Notes under the pieces: generated by a model | Told to the model about the DNA's origin: nothing | Seen by the model: the letters and a program-made list of their open reading frames with translations, nothing else | Database searches by the model: none | Program-made: the position numbers and the translations under genes | In this document: positions 1-7,062 of the stretch, in pieces | How the letters are laid out: every line of letters starts with the position of its first letter | Position numbering within the stretch: the first letter of the stretch is position 1 | Source of the DNA: an uncultured Erysipelotrichaceae bacterium | GTDB taxonomy: Bacteria > Bacillota_I > Bacilli_A > RF39 > UBA660 | Length of the DNA stretch: 19,531 nt | Direction: 5' to 3' | NCBI GenBank assembly: GCA_951801995.1 | Contig: CATOOY010000022.1 | Location: forward strand, 1-19,531

Positions 1-111
1 TACAGGTGTCTTTTCTTCTTTCCTTACTTCTTTTTCTTTTTTTTCACATCCACATCCTGTTATAAGGATGCATGCTAGTAATGCGAATACTATTTTATTT
101 ATTTTTTTCAT
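1..111 (-). CDS. Lipoprotein, 3'-partial (N-terminus only)
   Basis: Only the first 37 codons are inside the window; the gene continues past the left edge. The product begins MKKINKIVFALL and has a hydrophobic signal segment ending in a lipobox (ILITGC, acylated Cys at residue 20). A highly charged Lys/Glu linker follows, typical of Gram-positive membrane-anchored lipoproteins. A good Shine-Dalgarno site (AAGGAGTT) lies just upstream of the ATG. The signal peptide and charged linker resemble those of the lipoprotein at 7338-7907, so the two could be paralogues, but the folded domain is not visible here. The function is unknown. Signal peptide and start are well supported. Confidence 0.75.
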   Translation of the reverse strand, partial: MKKINKIVFALLACILITGCGCEKKEKEVRKEEKTPV

Positions 112-176
112 TTTTAACTCCTTTTTTCTAAAATAATTTATTTGATATCAACTTTATTTTTCTTATTAGTAGGTGG

Positions 177-209
177 GGAAACGATATATATATTTTATAT
201 ATCGCTTCC
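177..209 (-). other. 14-bp stem-loop between the pilin-like gene and the lipoprotein gene
   Basis: The arms at 177-190 and 196-209 form a 14-bp stem with one G-T pair and a 5-nt loop. Neither strand has a following T-run, so it is not a standard intrinsic terminator. It lies in the 161-bp gap between the pilin-like stop codon and the lipoprotein start. It could be a mRNA-stabilising or processing hairpin, or a weak terminator. The rest of the gap holds the lipoprotein Shine-Dalgarno site and nothing else I recognise. Confidence 0.5.
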
Positions 210-272
210 AAAGGCTACCTTATTTGCTACTTTTTTACATTAAACATGTTATTTTGTCCTTTTGTTATCATT

Positions 273-3200
273 TTAATCAACTTTAGCCATGAAATAACGT
301 GTAAAATCATTAATCACTGAGTTATCAGAATTGTATGCTTTAATAATTATTTGTGTTGAACCACTAGTACCATTACTGTAAACAGCCATAGATGTTTCAT
401 GCATCTCGCATCCAGCAATATTGGTTTTTTGTGGTGTACACTCGAAGCGAAGGTTACAAGGATTTGACCATGAATAATACCTTGCTGAAGTTACATTAAC
501 TGTTGAACCAGCAGGTATATTAGCCTCAGCTGATGATAAACACTCTCGTTCTGTCATAATTACAACATCTTTACTTCCTGTTACTGTTTTGTATCCTGGC
601 TTTGTTACCTGATAATATACTGTGTGTGTTCCTGCATCTGTAAAGGTTGGGGAACTTGTTAAGTTATAAGTTCCTTCACTTGTTCCATATTTTATGGTTG
701 CTCCACTACTTGTTACTGTAATCCCATGTGCATTTCCATCATAGATACCACTCCATCCATTCGCTGTTACGCTTAAAGTTCCACTTGCTACTGTTATTGT
801 ATAAGAAGCTGATGCTGCATTATAGTTTGTGGTCGCTGCGCTTGTTACAGTTATTGTTGCTGTTCCTGCTGTTGTTCCTGGACTTATTATAATTGCTGTT
901 CTCGATACTAAACATGTGGCTACACTTGCATTAGATGTTGAACAGCTAAGTGTTCCATTTCCTATATTTTTAGTAACTGTTATTCCTTTGGTGTTTGGAT
1001 ATGTTATTGATCCACTTGTTTCTGATAAACTTACGCTTCCATTTGCTTTATTTATTACAACTGTTTTACTTCCTGTTACTGTTTTATATCCTGCTCTTGT
1101 TACTTGATAGTACACTGTATAGGTTCCTACACTAGTATAAGTTGGCGAACTTGTTAAATTATAAGTTCCTTCACTTGTTCCATACTTAATCGTAGCTCCA
1201 CTACTTGATACACTTATTCCATGAGCACTTCCATCATAGGTTCCAGTGTATCCGTTTGCTGTTACACTAAGGGTTCCACTTGATACTGTTGCTGCATAAG
1301 AGGCTGATGCTGCATTATAGTTTGTGGTCGCTGCACTTGTTATGGTTATTGTAGCTGTTCCTGCTGCGGTTCCTGAACTTATTGTAATTGTTGTTCCTGA
1401 TACTTGACATGTCGCTACATTACTATTTGATGAACTACAACTTAGTGTTCCTCCTCCTGTATTTTTCGTTACTGTTATTGTTTTGGTGTTTGGATATGTT
1501 ATTGATCCACTTGTCTCTGATAAACTTATACTTCCACTTGCTTTATTTATAGTTACTGTTTTACTTCCTGTTACTGTCCTATATCCTGCTCTTGTTACTT
1601 GATAGTACACTGTATAGGTTCCTACACTAGTATAAGTTGGGGAACTTTCTAAATTATAAGTTCCTTCACTTGTTCCATACTTAATCGTAGCTCCACTACT
1701 TGATACACTTATTCCATGAGAAGCACCATCATATGCTCCTGTATATCCATTCGCTGTTACACTAAGGATTCCACTTGATACTGTTGCTGTATAAGAGGCT
1801 GATGCTGCATTGTAATTTGTGGTCGCTGCACTTGTTACAGTTATTGTAGCTGTTCCTGCTGTTGTTCCTGGCGTTATCGTTACTTTCGTTCCCGATACTG
1901 AACATGTGGCTACATTACTATTTGATGAACTACAACTTAGTGTTCCTCCTCCTGTATTTTTCGTTACTGTTATTGTTTTTGCTGTTGGATATGTTAATGA
2001 TCCACTTGTCTCTGATAAGATCACTGTTCCTTCTGCTTTACTTATTACTATTTCTTTACTTCCTGTTACTGTTTTATATCCTGCTTTTGTTACTTGATAG
2101 TACACTGTATAGGTTCCTACATCGGTATACGTTGGGGAACTTTCTAAATTATAAGTTCCTTCACTTGTTCCATACTTAATTGTAGCTTCACTACTTGATA
2201 CTGTTATTCCATGGGAAGCACCATCATACACGCCTGTATATCCATTCGCTGTTACACTTAGTAATGCAAAGTCTGTTTTAGCTTCTACACTTTTTTCTGT
2301 TACAAGTCCTGAATCTGTTGTTACTTTAATTCCTATTGTATGTGTTGAATCAAAGTCCAAACCTTCAAAGGTAAATGTTCTTGTTCCCTCTTCATAACTT
2401 CCACCATCTATATTATACTCATACGTTTTTATTTTTCCAAAGTTTCCTACTTCGGCATCTACTGTTATAGTGATAGTCGTTGATGTTGTCTGTATATCTA
2501 CATTTTTAATTTCTGCTTTTGTTTGGTCAGTACTTGATAGGTTATTTCCTTCAAAGGCCCCATTTCCTATTATTGTCTCTTCTGGTATTTCTACACTTTC
2601 TAATTGATTGTTTTTAAAGGCGTTATCTCCTATTGTTTCTACACTTTCAGGTATTTTTACATTCGTTAATTGATTTCCTTCAAAGGCACTATTTCCTATT
2701 TGTTTTAATCCTTCATTTAATATTATGTCTGTTAATTGATTGTTTTTAAAAGCATTGTCTCCTATTGTAGTTACTGTACTTGGTATAGTAACCTGAGTTA
2801 GGTAATTTCCCTCAAATGCACTGTTTCCTATGATTTCTATTCCTTCTGGTATAATTACTTCTGTAAGTCCTTTATCTTTAAAGGCATTGTCTCCTATTTT
2901 CTTTATTTCTACTCCATTTATACTACTTGGTATTGTTACTTTTGTATCCGTACATGTATATCCTGTTATTTCTGATGGATCTTCTGGGTTTACTGTAAAA
3001 CAAGATTCTGGTGTATTGGGTTTTTCCACATCTCCTATTTCACAATCCCCTATACTATAATCTGTTATTCTTACTTTCTCTTCATTATTATCTTTTACAG
3101 CACACCACTGTCCATTACTTATAGCTATTGCTACTTTCCCATCTTTTTCTAATTTCACACTTCCACTTTTTGGTCTTGTTCCCGATAGTTTTAGTTTTGT

Positions 3201-3425
3201 ATCGTTTGGAAATGTGAATATTTCTTCATTTCCATTTCCATCTAAATATCCACTTGCATAATATATTCTTGCTGCATCTACTACTCCGTATGCTGAATCT
3301 TCAAAGGTTCCTTTTCTTGCTTTTTCTACCACATTTAATATAATGGGCATGCTTATGAGTGCAATAACTGCTAGTATTACTATAACTGCTAGTAGCTCTA
3401 TTAGTGTAAATCCTTTTTTCTTCAT
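273..3425 (-). CDS. Type IV prepilin-like adhesin with BspA-type LRRs and Ig-like repeats (1050 aa)
   Basis: Residues 1-30 are a class III prepilin signal: KKKG then FTLIELLAVIVILAV, with cleavage expected after Gly5 and the conserved Glu at mature position 5. The protein should therefore be processed by a prepilin peptidase and held in, or assembled at, the membrane. A pilin-like module with paired Cys covers about residues 40-128. Six leucine-rich repeats of about 22 residues (IGxxAFxxNxLTxVxIP, BspA/LRR_5 type) follow at 177-298. A fibronectin-like stretch spans about 303-385. A repeat array fills 389-957, and a Cys-rich Ig-like cap ends the protein. ATG 3425 has a clear Shine-Dalgarno (AAGGAGAA). 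LRR and Ig arrays of this kind usually mediate binding to hosts or other cells; the ligand is unknown. The domain reading is strong and the surface-adhesin role is inferred. Confidence 0.88.
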   Translation of the reverse strand: MKKKGFTLIELLAVIVILAVIALISMPIILNVVEKARKGTFEDSAYGVVDAARIYYASGYLDGNGNEEIFTFPNDTKLKLSGTRPKSGSVKLEKDGKVAIAISNGQWCAVKDNNEEKVRITDYSIGDCEIGDVEKPNTPESCFTVNPEDPSEITGYTCTDTKVTIPSSINGVEIKKIGDNAFKDKGLTEVIIPEGIEIIGNSAFEGNYLTQVTIPSTVTTIGDNAFKNNQLTDIILNEGLKQIGNSAFEGNQLTNVKIPESVETIGDNAFKNNQLESVEIPEETIIGNGAFEGNNLSSTDQTKAEIKNVDIQTTSTTITITVDAEVGNFGKIKTYEYNIDGGSYEEGTRTFTFEGLDFDSTHTIGIKVTTDSGLVTEKSVEAKTDFALLSVTANGYTGVYDGASHGITVSSSEATIKYGTSEGTYNLESSPTYTDVGTYTVYYQVTKAGYKTVTGSKEIVISKAEGTVILSETSGSLTYPTAKTITVTKNTGGGTLSCSSSNSNVATCSVSGTKVTITPGTTAGTATITVTSAATTNYNAASASYTATVSSGILSVTANGYTGAYDGASHGISVSSSGATIKYGTSEGTYNLESSPTYTSVGTYTVYYQVTRAGYRTVTGSKTVTINKASGSISLSETSGSITYPNTKTITVTKNTGGGTLSCSSSNSNVATCQVSGTTITISSGTAAGTATITITSAATTNYNAASASYAATVSSGTLSVTANGYTGTYDGSAHGISVSSSGATIKYGTSEGTYNLTSSPTYTSVGTYTVYYQVTRAGYKTVTGSKTVVINKANGSVSLSETSGSITYPNTKGITVTKNIGNGTLSCSTSNASVATCLVSRTAIIISPGTTAGTATITVTSAATTNYNAASASYTITVASGTLSVTANGWSGIYDGNAHGITVTSSGATIKYGTSEGTYNLTSSPTFTDAGTHTVYYQVTKPGYKTVTGSKDVVIMTERECLSSAEANIPAGSTVNVTSARYYSWSNPCNLRFECTPQKTNIAGCEMHETSMAVYSNGTSGSTQIIIKAYNSDNSVINDFTRYFMAKVD
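555..2261 (-). repeat. Tandem 495-bp coding repeat, about 3.4 copies
   Basis: A unit of exactly 495 bp (165 codons) starts at 2261, 1766, 1271 and 776 on the minus strand. Matching landmarks recur at 2111, 1616, 1121 and 626. Each unit encodes an MBG-like domain of about 75 residues (LSVTANGYTGxYDG at its start) followed by a BIG2-like Ig domain of about 90 residues. The copies are close to identical over long stretches, which suggests recent duplication or gene conversion. The fourth MBG-like domain is followed by a diverged Ig cap rather than a typical copy. Confidence 0.92.
2532..2897 (-). repeat. Six BspA-type leucine-rich repeats with an alternating two-repeat pattern
   Basis: Residues 177-298 of the pilin-like protein hold six repeats of 21-22 residues. 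They alternate between the forms IGDNAFKxxxL and IGNxAFEGNxL, so the higher-order unit is 44 residues (132 bp). This suggests growth by duplication of pairs. LRR_5/BspA repeats are known from adhesins of oral and gut bacteria and from protists. Confidence 0.88.
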
Positions 3426-3543
3426 AAATATTCTCCTTACTTCTATTTTTTCTATTATTTTCTTTACTATACCTAGTTTATCATATTTTTATGTTTTAAC
3501 TAGATATTCGCTATTTTTGTTTTTACATAAAAAGAATTTTTAT

Positions 3544-3590
3544 TTAGTTTGTTAACATCTTATTCCTACTTTCTTTTTTATTATAACATA
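3544..3590 (-). promoter_or_regulatory. Extended -10 promoter, Shine-Dalgarno and 4-codon leader ORF upstream of the pilin-like gene
   Basis: The minus strand carries TGTTATAAT (extended -10; TATAAT at 3580-3585). It is followed by GAAAGTAGGAATAAG and an ATG at 3558 that opens a 4-codon ORF (Met-Leu-Thr-Asn, stop). The arrangement is almost the same as the polA leader (18505-18535). It is the best promoter candidate for the pilin-like gene and would give a leader of about 150 nt. The rest of the 219-bp gap contains the spoIVA terminator and nothing else I recognise. The tiny ORF may be a translated leader or a relic. Confidence 0.5.
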
Positions 3591-3620
3591 GATTTTATTT
3601 TTATTGAATATTTTTTTACT

Positions 3621-3646
3621 AAAAAAATTCTCATAAAAGAGAATTT
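3621..3646 (-). terminator. Intrinsic terminator of spoIVA
   Basis: On the minus strand an 8-bp stem (AAATTCTC / GAGAATTT, arms 3639-3646 and 3625-3632) with a 6-nt loop is followed by a T-run. The 5' arm overlaps the spoIVA stop codon at 3645-3647. Confidence 0.85.
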
Positions 3647-5120
3647 ATATAACAATGGCAAATAGATTTCCTGATCCTTTGTTTACAAGTTTTCCTAATG
3701 TTTGTGATAGCTTATATCTAGCATTTTCCGGTAAAAGTGATAATTTTGCTTGTATTCCTTCTTTTACAATTACATCTAGGCTTCTACCAAATATTTCACT
3801 TTTCCAAATGTTACTTGGATCTACATCATAGTCTTTCATTAAGTAATCTATTAATTCTTTACTTTGTAGTTCTGATCCTATAATTGGCTCAAAGGTAGAT
3901 TCTACATCCACTCTTATCATGTGTATAGAAGGTGCTACTGCTTTTAATTTAATACCATATCTTCCACCTTGTTTTATAATTTCTGGTGTATCTAATTTCA
4001 TATCAGTAAGTGTAGGTGATGCGACTCCATATCCTGTTTGTTTTACCATTTTAAGTGCACCTTTTATACTATCATATTCTGTTTTTGCTTCTTTATAATC
4101 TTGCATTAATTTTAATAAATCCGCTTTGCTTTGTATTTCTACTCCTATAATTTCTTTTAGTACATCATTGTAAAGTTCATTTTTTGCTTCTAGATGAATT
4201 ATTACTTCTCCTGTTGCTGTATTTACATCTTTTAAATAAGCTTTTTCTATATATTCGCAATCTTTAAAATGACTAGTAATAGATTCTACATCTTTTAGTT
4301 TGTTTACTTCTACTACACTTTCTCTTATTTTATCGATATACACTTTCTTCAGCCAATTATGTGCATCCAAGCATGCTATCCAATCTGGCATACTTACACT
4401 CACTTCCATCACTGGAAATTCATATAATGCTTCTCTTAATATGGTATACATGTCTCTTTCTGTCATATTTTCTACGTTCATTGGTAAAACAGGAATACCA
4501 TGTTCTTCTTTTAATTTTTCAGCAATTCTTTCTGTTTCTGGAAGCATTGGATGTGATGAATTTAAAATAATAATAAATGGTTTATCTATTTCTTTTAATT
4601 CATTTATCACTCTTGTTTCAGCTTCTACATAATCTGCTCTAGATAATTCTCCGATGGAACCATCTGTTGTCATAACAATCCCTATGCTAGAATGGTCTTT
4701 GATTACTTTTTCTGTTCCTACTTCTGCTGCTTCTATAAAAGGAATTTCTTCATCGTACCAAGGCGTTTTTACCATTCTTGGACCATTTTCATCTTCGTAT
4801 CCTTTGGCATTTGGAATAACGTATCCTACACAGTCTATTAGACGAACACTTGCTTCTAATTCATCTATTTTAATTTTTGCACCATTACTTGGAACAAATT
4901 TAGGTTCTGTTGTCATAATGGTTTTTCCTTGGGCAGATTGTGGTATTTCGTCCAGTGCTCTTTTCCTTTCATATTCGTCTTCTATATTTGGAACAACGAG
5001 GGTTTCAATCATTTTTTTTATAAATGTGGATTTCCCTGTTCTAACAGCACCTACTACTCCAAAATATATATCCCCACCTGTTCTTTCTGTAATGCTTTTT
5101 ATAATATCCATTTTTTCCAT
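3645..5120 (-). CDS. spoIVA: Stage IV sporulation protein A, spore-coat basement ATPase
   Basis: The product (491 aa from the chosen start) closely matches the SpoIVA family, which is 492 aa in Bacillus subtilis. In the family this cytoskeletal ATPase polymerises on the outer forespore membrane and anchors the coat. The Walker A motif (GAVRTGKST, residues 24-32) is preceded by ERTGGDIY, and GKTIMTTEPKFVP and LIDCVGY (the Walker B region) follow. The C-terminal end keeps QAKLSLLPENARYKL and ends GSGNLFAIVI, the hydrophobic tail used for forespore targeting. A longer in-frame ATG exists at 5174. I chose 5120 because the protein then begins MEKMDIIKSITERTGG like known SpoIVA, because a Shine-Dalgarno (AAAGGAAAG) lies just upstream, and because a candidate promoter lies inside the extra 18 codons. 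The gene implies an endospore-forming lineage. Confidence 0.96.
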   Translation of the reverse strand: MEKMDIIKSITERTGGDIYFGVVGAVRTGKSTFIKKMIETLVVPNIEDEYERKRALDEIPQSAQGKTIMTTEPKFVPSNGAKIKIDELEASVRLIDCVGYVIPNAKGYEDENGPRMVKTPWYDEEIPFIEAAEVGTEKVIKDHSSIGIVMTTDGSIGELSRADYVEAETRVINELKEIDKPFIIILNSSHPMLPETERIAEKLKEEHGIPVLPMNVENMTERDMYTILREALYEFPVMEVSVSMPDWIACLDAHNWLKKVYIDKIRESVVEVNKLKDVESITSHFKDCEYIEKAYLKDVNTATGEVIIHLEAKNELYNDVLKEIIGVEIQSKADLLKLMQDYKEAKTEYDSIKGALKMVKQTGYGVASPTLTDMKLDTPEIIKQGGRYGIKLKAVAPSIHMIRVDVESTFEPIIGSELQSKELIDYLMKDYDVDPSNIWKSEIFGRSLDVIVKEGIQAKLSLLPENARYKLSQTLGKLVNKGSGNLFAIVI

Positions 5121-5144
5121 ATTATCCCTACTTTCCTTTATTAC

Positions 5145-5173
5145 ACTATATGTAAATAGATATAGGTTATTCA
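5145..5173 (-). promoter_or_regulatory. Candidate sporulation-sigma promoter of spoIVA
   Basis: On the minus strand TGAATA (5173-5168) lies 15 nt before CATATAGT (5152-5145). The CATAnnnT -10 shape fits mother-cell or forespore sporulation sigma factors. The spacing to the ATG at 5120 leaves room for a short leader with its Shine-Dalgarno. SpoIVA is SigE-controlled in B. subtilis, but the -35 seen here looks more like a SigG/SigF box, so the sigma factor cannot be assigned. Confidence 0.35.
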
Positions 5174-5303
5174 TGAAAATAGGAATTTATTATAAAGCTA
5201 ATATATAAAGCTCTGTCGTTGTTCCTTCTCCTTTTATTATTTATTAACATTTTAAATCTCTTTTTTTTATTTTATAAATTTATCTCTTTCATTTCGGTAA
5301 TGT

Positions 5304-5327
5304 TTAAAAAAAACCGTAAATACGGTT
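5304..5327 (-). terminator. Intrinsic terminator of spoVIF
   Basis: A 6-bp GC-containing stem (AACCGT / ACGGTT, arms 5322-5327 and 5312-5317, 4-nt loop) is followed on the minus strand by eight T residues. The stem overlaps the spoVIF stop codon at 5326-5328. Confidence 0.88.
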
Positions 5328-5571
5328 ATAAAAATTTATCTAGATCTTTTGGCACTTGATCATTTACTACTGCTTTTATTATTTTATCTTCTTTTTCTTT
5401 TGAAACAGGTCTTCCTGTCATTTCTCCTAATTCTTGTATTACTTCTCTTAAAGTCCCTTCATTTTTTAAATCTGTTTTTTGTAATTTAGAAGCTAAATCT
5501 AGTATAGTTTGTTTTCCTACGTTTGTTTTCTTTTCTATTTTGTTAAAAAAGTTATCATTAAAATTAAACAT
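5326..5571 (-). CDS. spoVIF: Stage VI sporulation protein F family (SpoVIF)
   Basis: This small soluble protein (81 aa) matches the SpoVIF family pattern from memory: an N-terminal FFNKIEKKTNV, a central helical part, and GRPVSKEKEDKIIKAVVN near the end. The usual length is about 80-90 residues. In B. subtilis SpoVIF is a late mother-cell protein that supports GerE-dependent coat assembly. The ATG at 5571 has a near-perfect Shine-Dalgarno (TTAGGAGGT). The gene stands between its own terminator and that of capA, upstream of spoIVA on the same strand, so two spore-coat assembly genes are neighbours here. A CATATAAT box lies at 5588-5595 but is very close to the Shine-Dalgarno, so I do not call it a promoter. 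Confidence 0.82.
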   Translation of the reverse strand: MFNFNDNFFNKIEKKTNVGKQTILDLASKLQKTDLKNEGTLREVIQELGEMTGRPVSKEKEDKIIKAVVNDQVPKDLDKFL

Positions 5572-5616
5572 AAGTACCTCCTAACACATTATATGAATTT
5601 TACTGTTAAGGGGTAC

Positions 5617-5641
5617 TAAAAAAGATATCATGTGATATCTT
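5617..5641 (-). terminator. Intrinsic terminator downstream of capA
   Basis: On the minus strand AAGATATC-ACAT-GATATCTT (arms 5634-5641 and 5622-5629) is followed by a T-run. It lies about 150 bp past the capA stop. The stretch between (5642-5791) holds no gene I can support. Confidence 0.8.
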
Positions 5642-5791
5642 ATCTCAACTATTTTATAATAAGTACTCTTCATAGGTAGCTATTTTACTGTTTGTAGATT
5701 TATTACTATTCCTTTCACATTCGATAAATTATCTAGTATATTTTCTATACCTATTACATTTCTTAATTATAGTCTTGCTGTTTATTCCTTT

Positions 5792-6937
5792 TTAACCTAG
5801 GGAACCTACTTTTATAGTAGAATCATTTTTATTAATAATTGCTTCATATTTTTCTTTTATTGTTTGGTAATTTGCAAGAGATGAATTATTTAAATTAGCA
5901 AATGGGATTACTTTTACATTTTGATAATTACTAGAATAAGAAGTATATAATAAGTCTCCTGTTACATCTGTAATACTTATTTTTGTTTCATTATCTTCTA
6001 TTACTTTATTTACATTTAAAGTAGCTAATAATCCTACTCTTTTTTCTGTTCCTATTTGTCCTGATATGAAATTTCCTAGTGAATAGATAACTACTGTATC
6101 TCCAATATGTTCTATTGGCTGAATAACATGGGGATGTGCCCCTATTACTACATTTACACCAAGAGAGGCTAAATAATTTGCGATTGTTGTCTCTTCTTCT
6201 GTAGGTGTATGTGTATACTCTGTTCCCCAATGCATCGCTACAAAAATAACATCTGCTTTATCTTTTACAGAAGCAATATCAGCTGCTACTTTTTCTTCAC
6301 TATACACATCTACTAAATATTCTTTTCCTTGAGGTACTCTAATACCATTGGTTGAGGTTGTGTAAGAGAAAAAAGCATATTTTATGTTATTTTTTTCATG
6401 GATATGACTACGTGTTCTATCTTCAGCAGAGTCATAACTTCCTGCTGTTACTGCTTTTTGTTTTCTCCAATATGCTACTGAATTTGAAACACCTTTTATT
6501 CCTTTGTCTAATGTATGGTTATTTGCTAAACTTACCATATTAAATCCTGCTTTTTGAAAGGCGTCTCCTACTTCTTGAGGGGAATTGAAAGTTGGATAAC
6601 TGGATAGTCCTAATTCTTTTCCACCTAAGATACTTTCTTGATTATAATAACCAATATCATATTTGCTTATAATTGGTTCTATATAGGTAAGTTGTGAATC
6701 ATAATTATAAGAACCATCTGCTTGTTTTCCATCTGTAAATGTTCCTGTATGATATAAGGCATCTCCTACCATGGCTACAGATAACTTATATTCTTTTTTT
6801 GTTTCTTTTTTTACTGTGTTTTTTACTTTTTCAACGACTTTTTCACTATTGGTAAATTCCTTTATAAAGAAATAGAAACTAGTAGTAAAAAAGATTGCAA
6901 ATATACTTAAGAAAAAATATTTTAAAAATTTTTTCAT
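5792..6937 (-). CDS. capA: CapA-family metallophosphatase, membrane-anchored
   Basis: The 381-aa product matches the CapA (PGA_cap) branch of the calcineurin-like phosphoesterase fold, first known from poly-gamma-glutamate capsule synthesis. Residues 5-25 form one N-terminal membrane anchor, so the catalytic domain should face outside. Visible motifs are MVGDALYH (Asp59), NQES (99-102), SLANNHTLDKG (Asn140-His141), AMHWGTEY (His236), GAHPHVIQP (His268, His270) and YSLGNF (285-290). The ATG at 6937 has Shine-Dalgarno AGGAAGTG, and a TATAAT box lies at 6965-6970 with a weak -35. No capB, capC or other capsule genes are nearby, so capsule synthesis is not shown. Many stand-alone CapA proteins have undefined roles at the cell envelope. 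The family call is firm and the substrate is unknown. Confidence 0.9.
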   Translation of the reverse strand: MKKFLKYFFLSIFAIFFTTSFYFFIKEFTNSEKVVEKVKNTVKKETKKEYKLSVAMVGDALYHTGTFTDGKQADGSYNYDSQLTYIEPIISKYDIGYYNQESILGGKELGLSSYPTFNSPQEVGDAFQKAGFNMVSLANNHTLDKGIKGVSNSVAYWRKQKAVTAGSYDSAEDRTRSHIHEKNNIKYAFFSYTTSTNGIRVPQGKEYLVDVYSEEKVAADIASVKDKADVIFVAMHWGTEYTHTPTEEETTIANYLASLGVNVVIGAHPHVIQPIEHIGDTVVIYSLGNFISGQIGTEKRVGLLATLNVNKVIEDNETKISITDVTGDLLYTSYSSNYQNVKVIPFANLNNSSLANYQTIKEKYEAIINKNDSTIKVGSLG

Positions 6938-7032
6938 ATGTCACTTCCTTTTATGCTACTTCTTATTATATCTTATTTATTTATAAAAATATAGTCTTAT
7001 TTTTCTCTTTTTCTATTTTTGCTTTATTTTTT

Positions 7033-7062
7033 TATAAAAAAAAGGAATTTTATTTTCCTTTT
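7033..7062 (-). terminator. Intrinsic terminator of the 69-aa gene
   Basis: An 8-bp stem (AAAAGGAA / TTCCTTTT, arms 7055-7062 and 7040-7047) is followed by T residues on the minus strand. The loop overlaps the stop codon at 7050-7052. Confidence 0.8.

Noticed and set aside
227..247. Six-codon ORF (MFNVKK) with an AAAGGACA site just after the pilin-like gene
   Set aside because: It is too short to separate from chance, and no promoter or terminator is assigned to it.
829..2179. Plus-strand ORFs of 92, 92 and 105 codons with hydrophobic products that resemble each other
   Set aside because: They are antisense shadows of the 495-bp repeat. Their similarity follows from the repeat itself, and they lack ribosome sites.
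555..2261. Possible CRISPR or satellite array because of regular repeats
   Set aside because: The unit is 495 bp and continuously coding in one frame, with no short repeats or unique spacers.
5121..5174. N-terminal extension of spoIVA from ATG 5174
   Set aside because: The extra 18 residues have no counterpart in known SpoIVA and cover the candidate promoter. ATG 5120 has a Shine-Dalgarno and gives the family N-terminus.
4654..5208. 184-codon plus-strand ORF opposite spoIVA
   Set aside because: It is the antisense frame of a strongly conserved gene, with no ribosome site.
5190..5240. Minus-strand fragment reading about GEGTTTELYILAL then stop, upstream of spoIVA
   Set aside because: It has no usable start codon and stop codons lie close upstream. 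It could be a relic but is too short to support.
5650..5790. Short open stretches downstream of capA on the minus strand (for example LDNLSNVKGIVINLQTVK and NSKIATYEEYLL)
   Set aside because: They have no start codons with ribosome sites, lie in different frames, and are interrupted by stops. Chance reading of A+T-rich DNA is as likely as a decayed gene.
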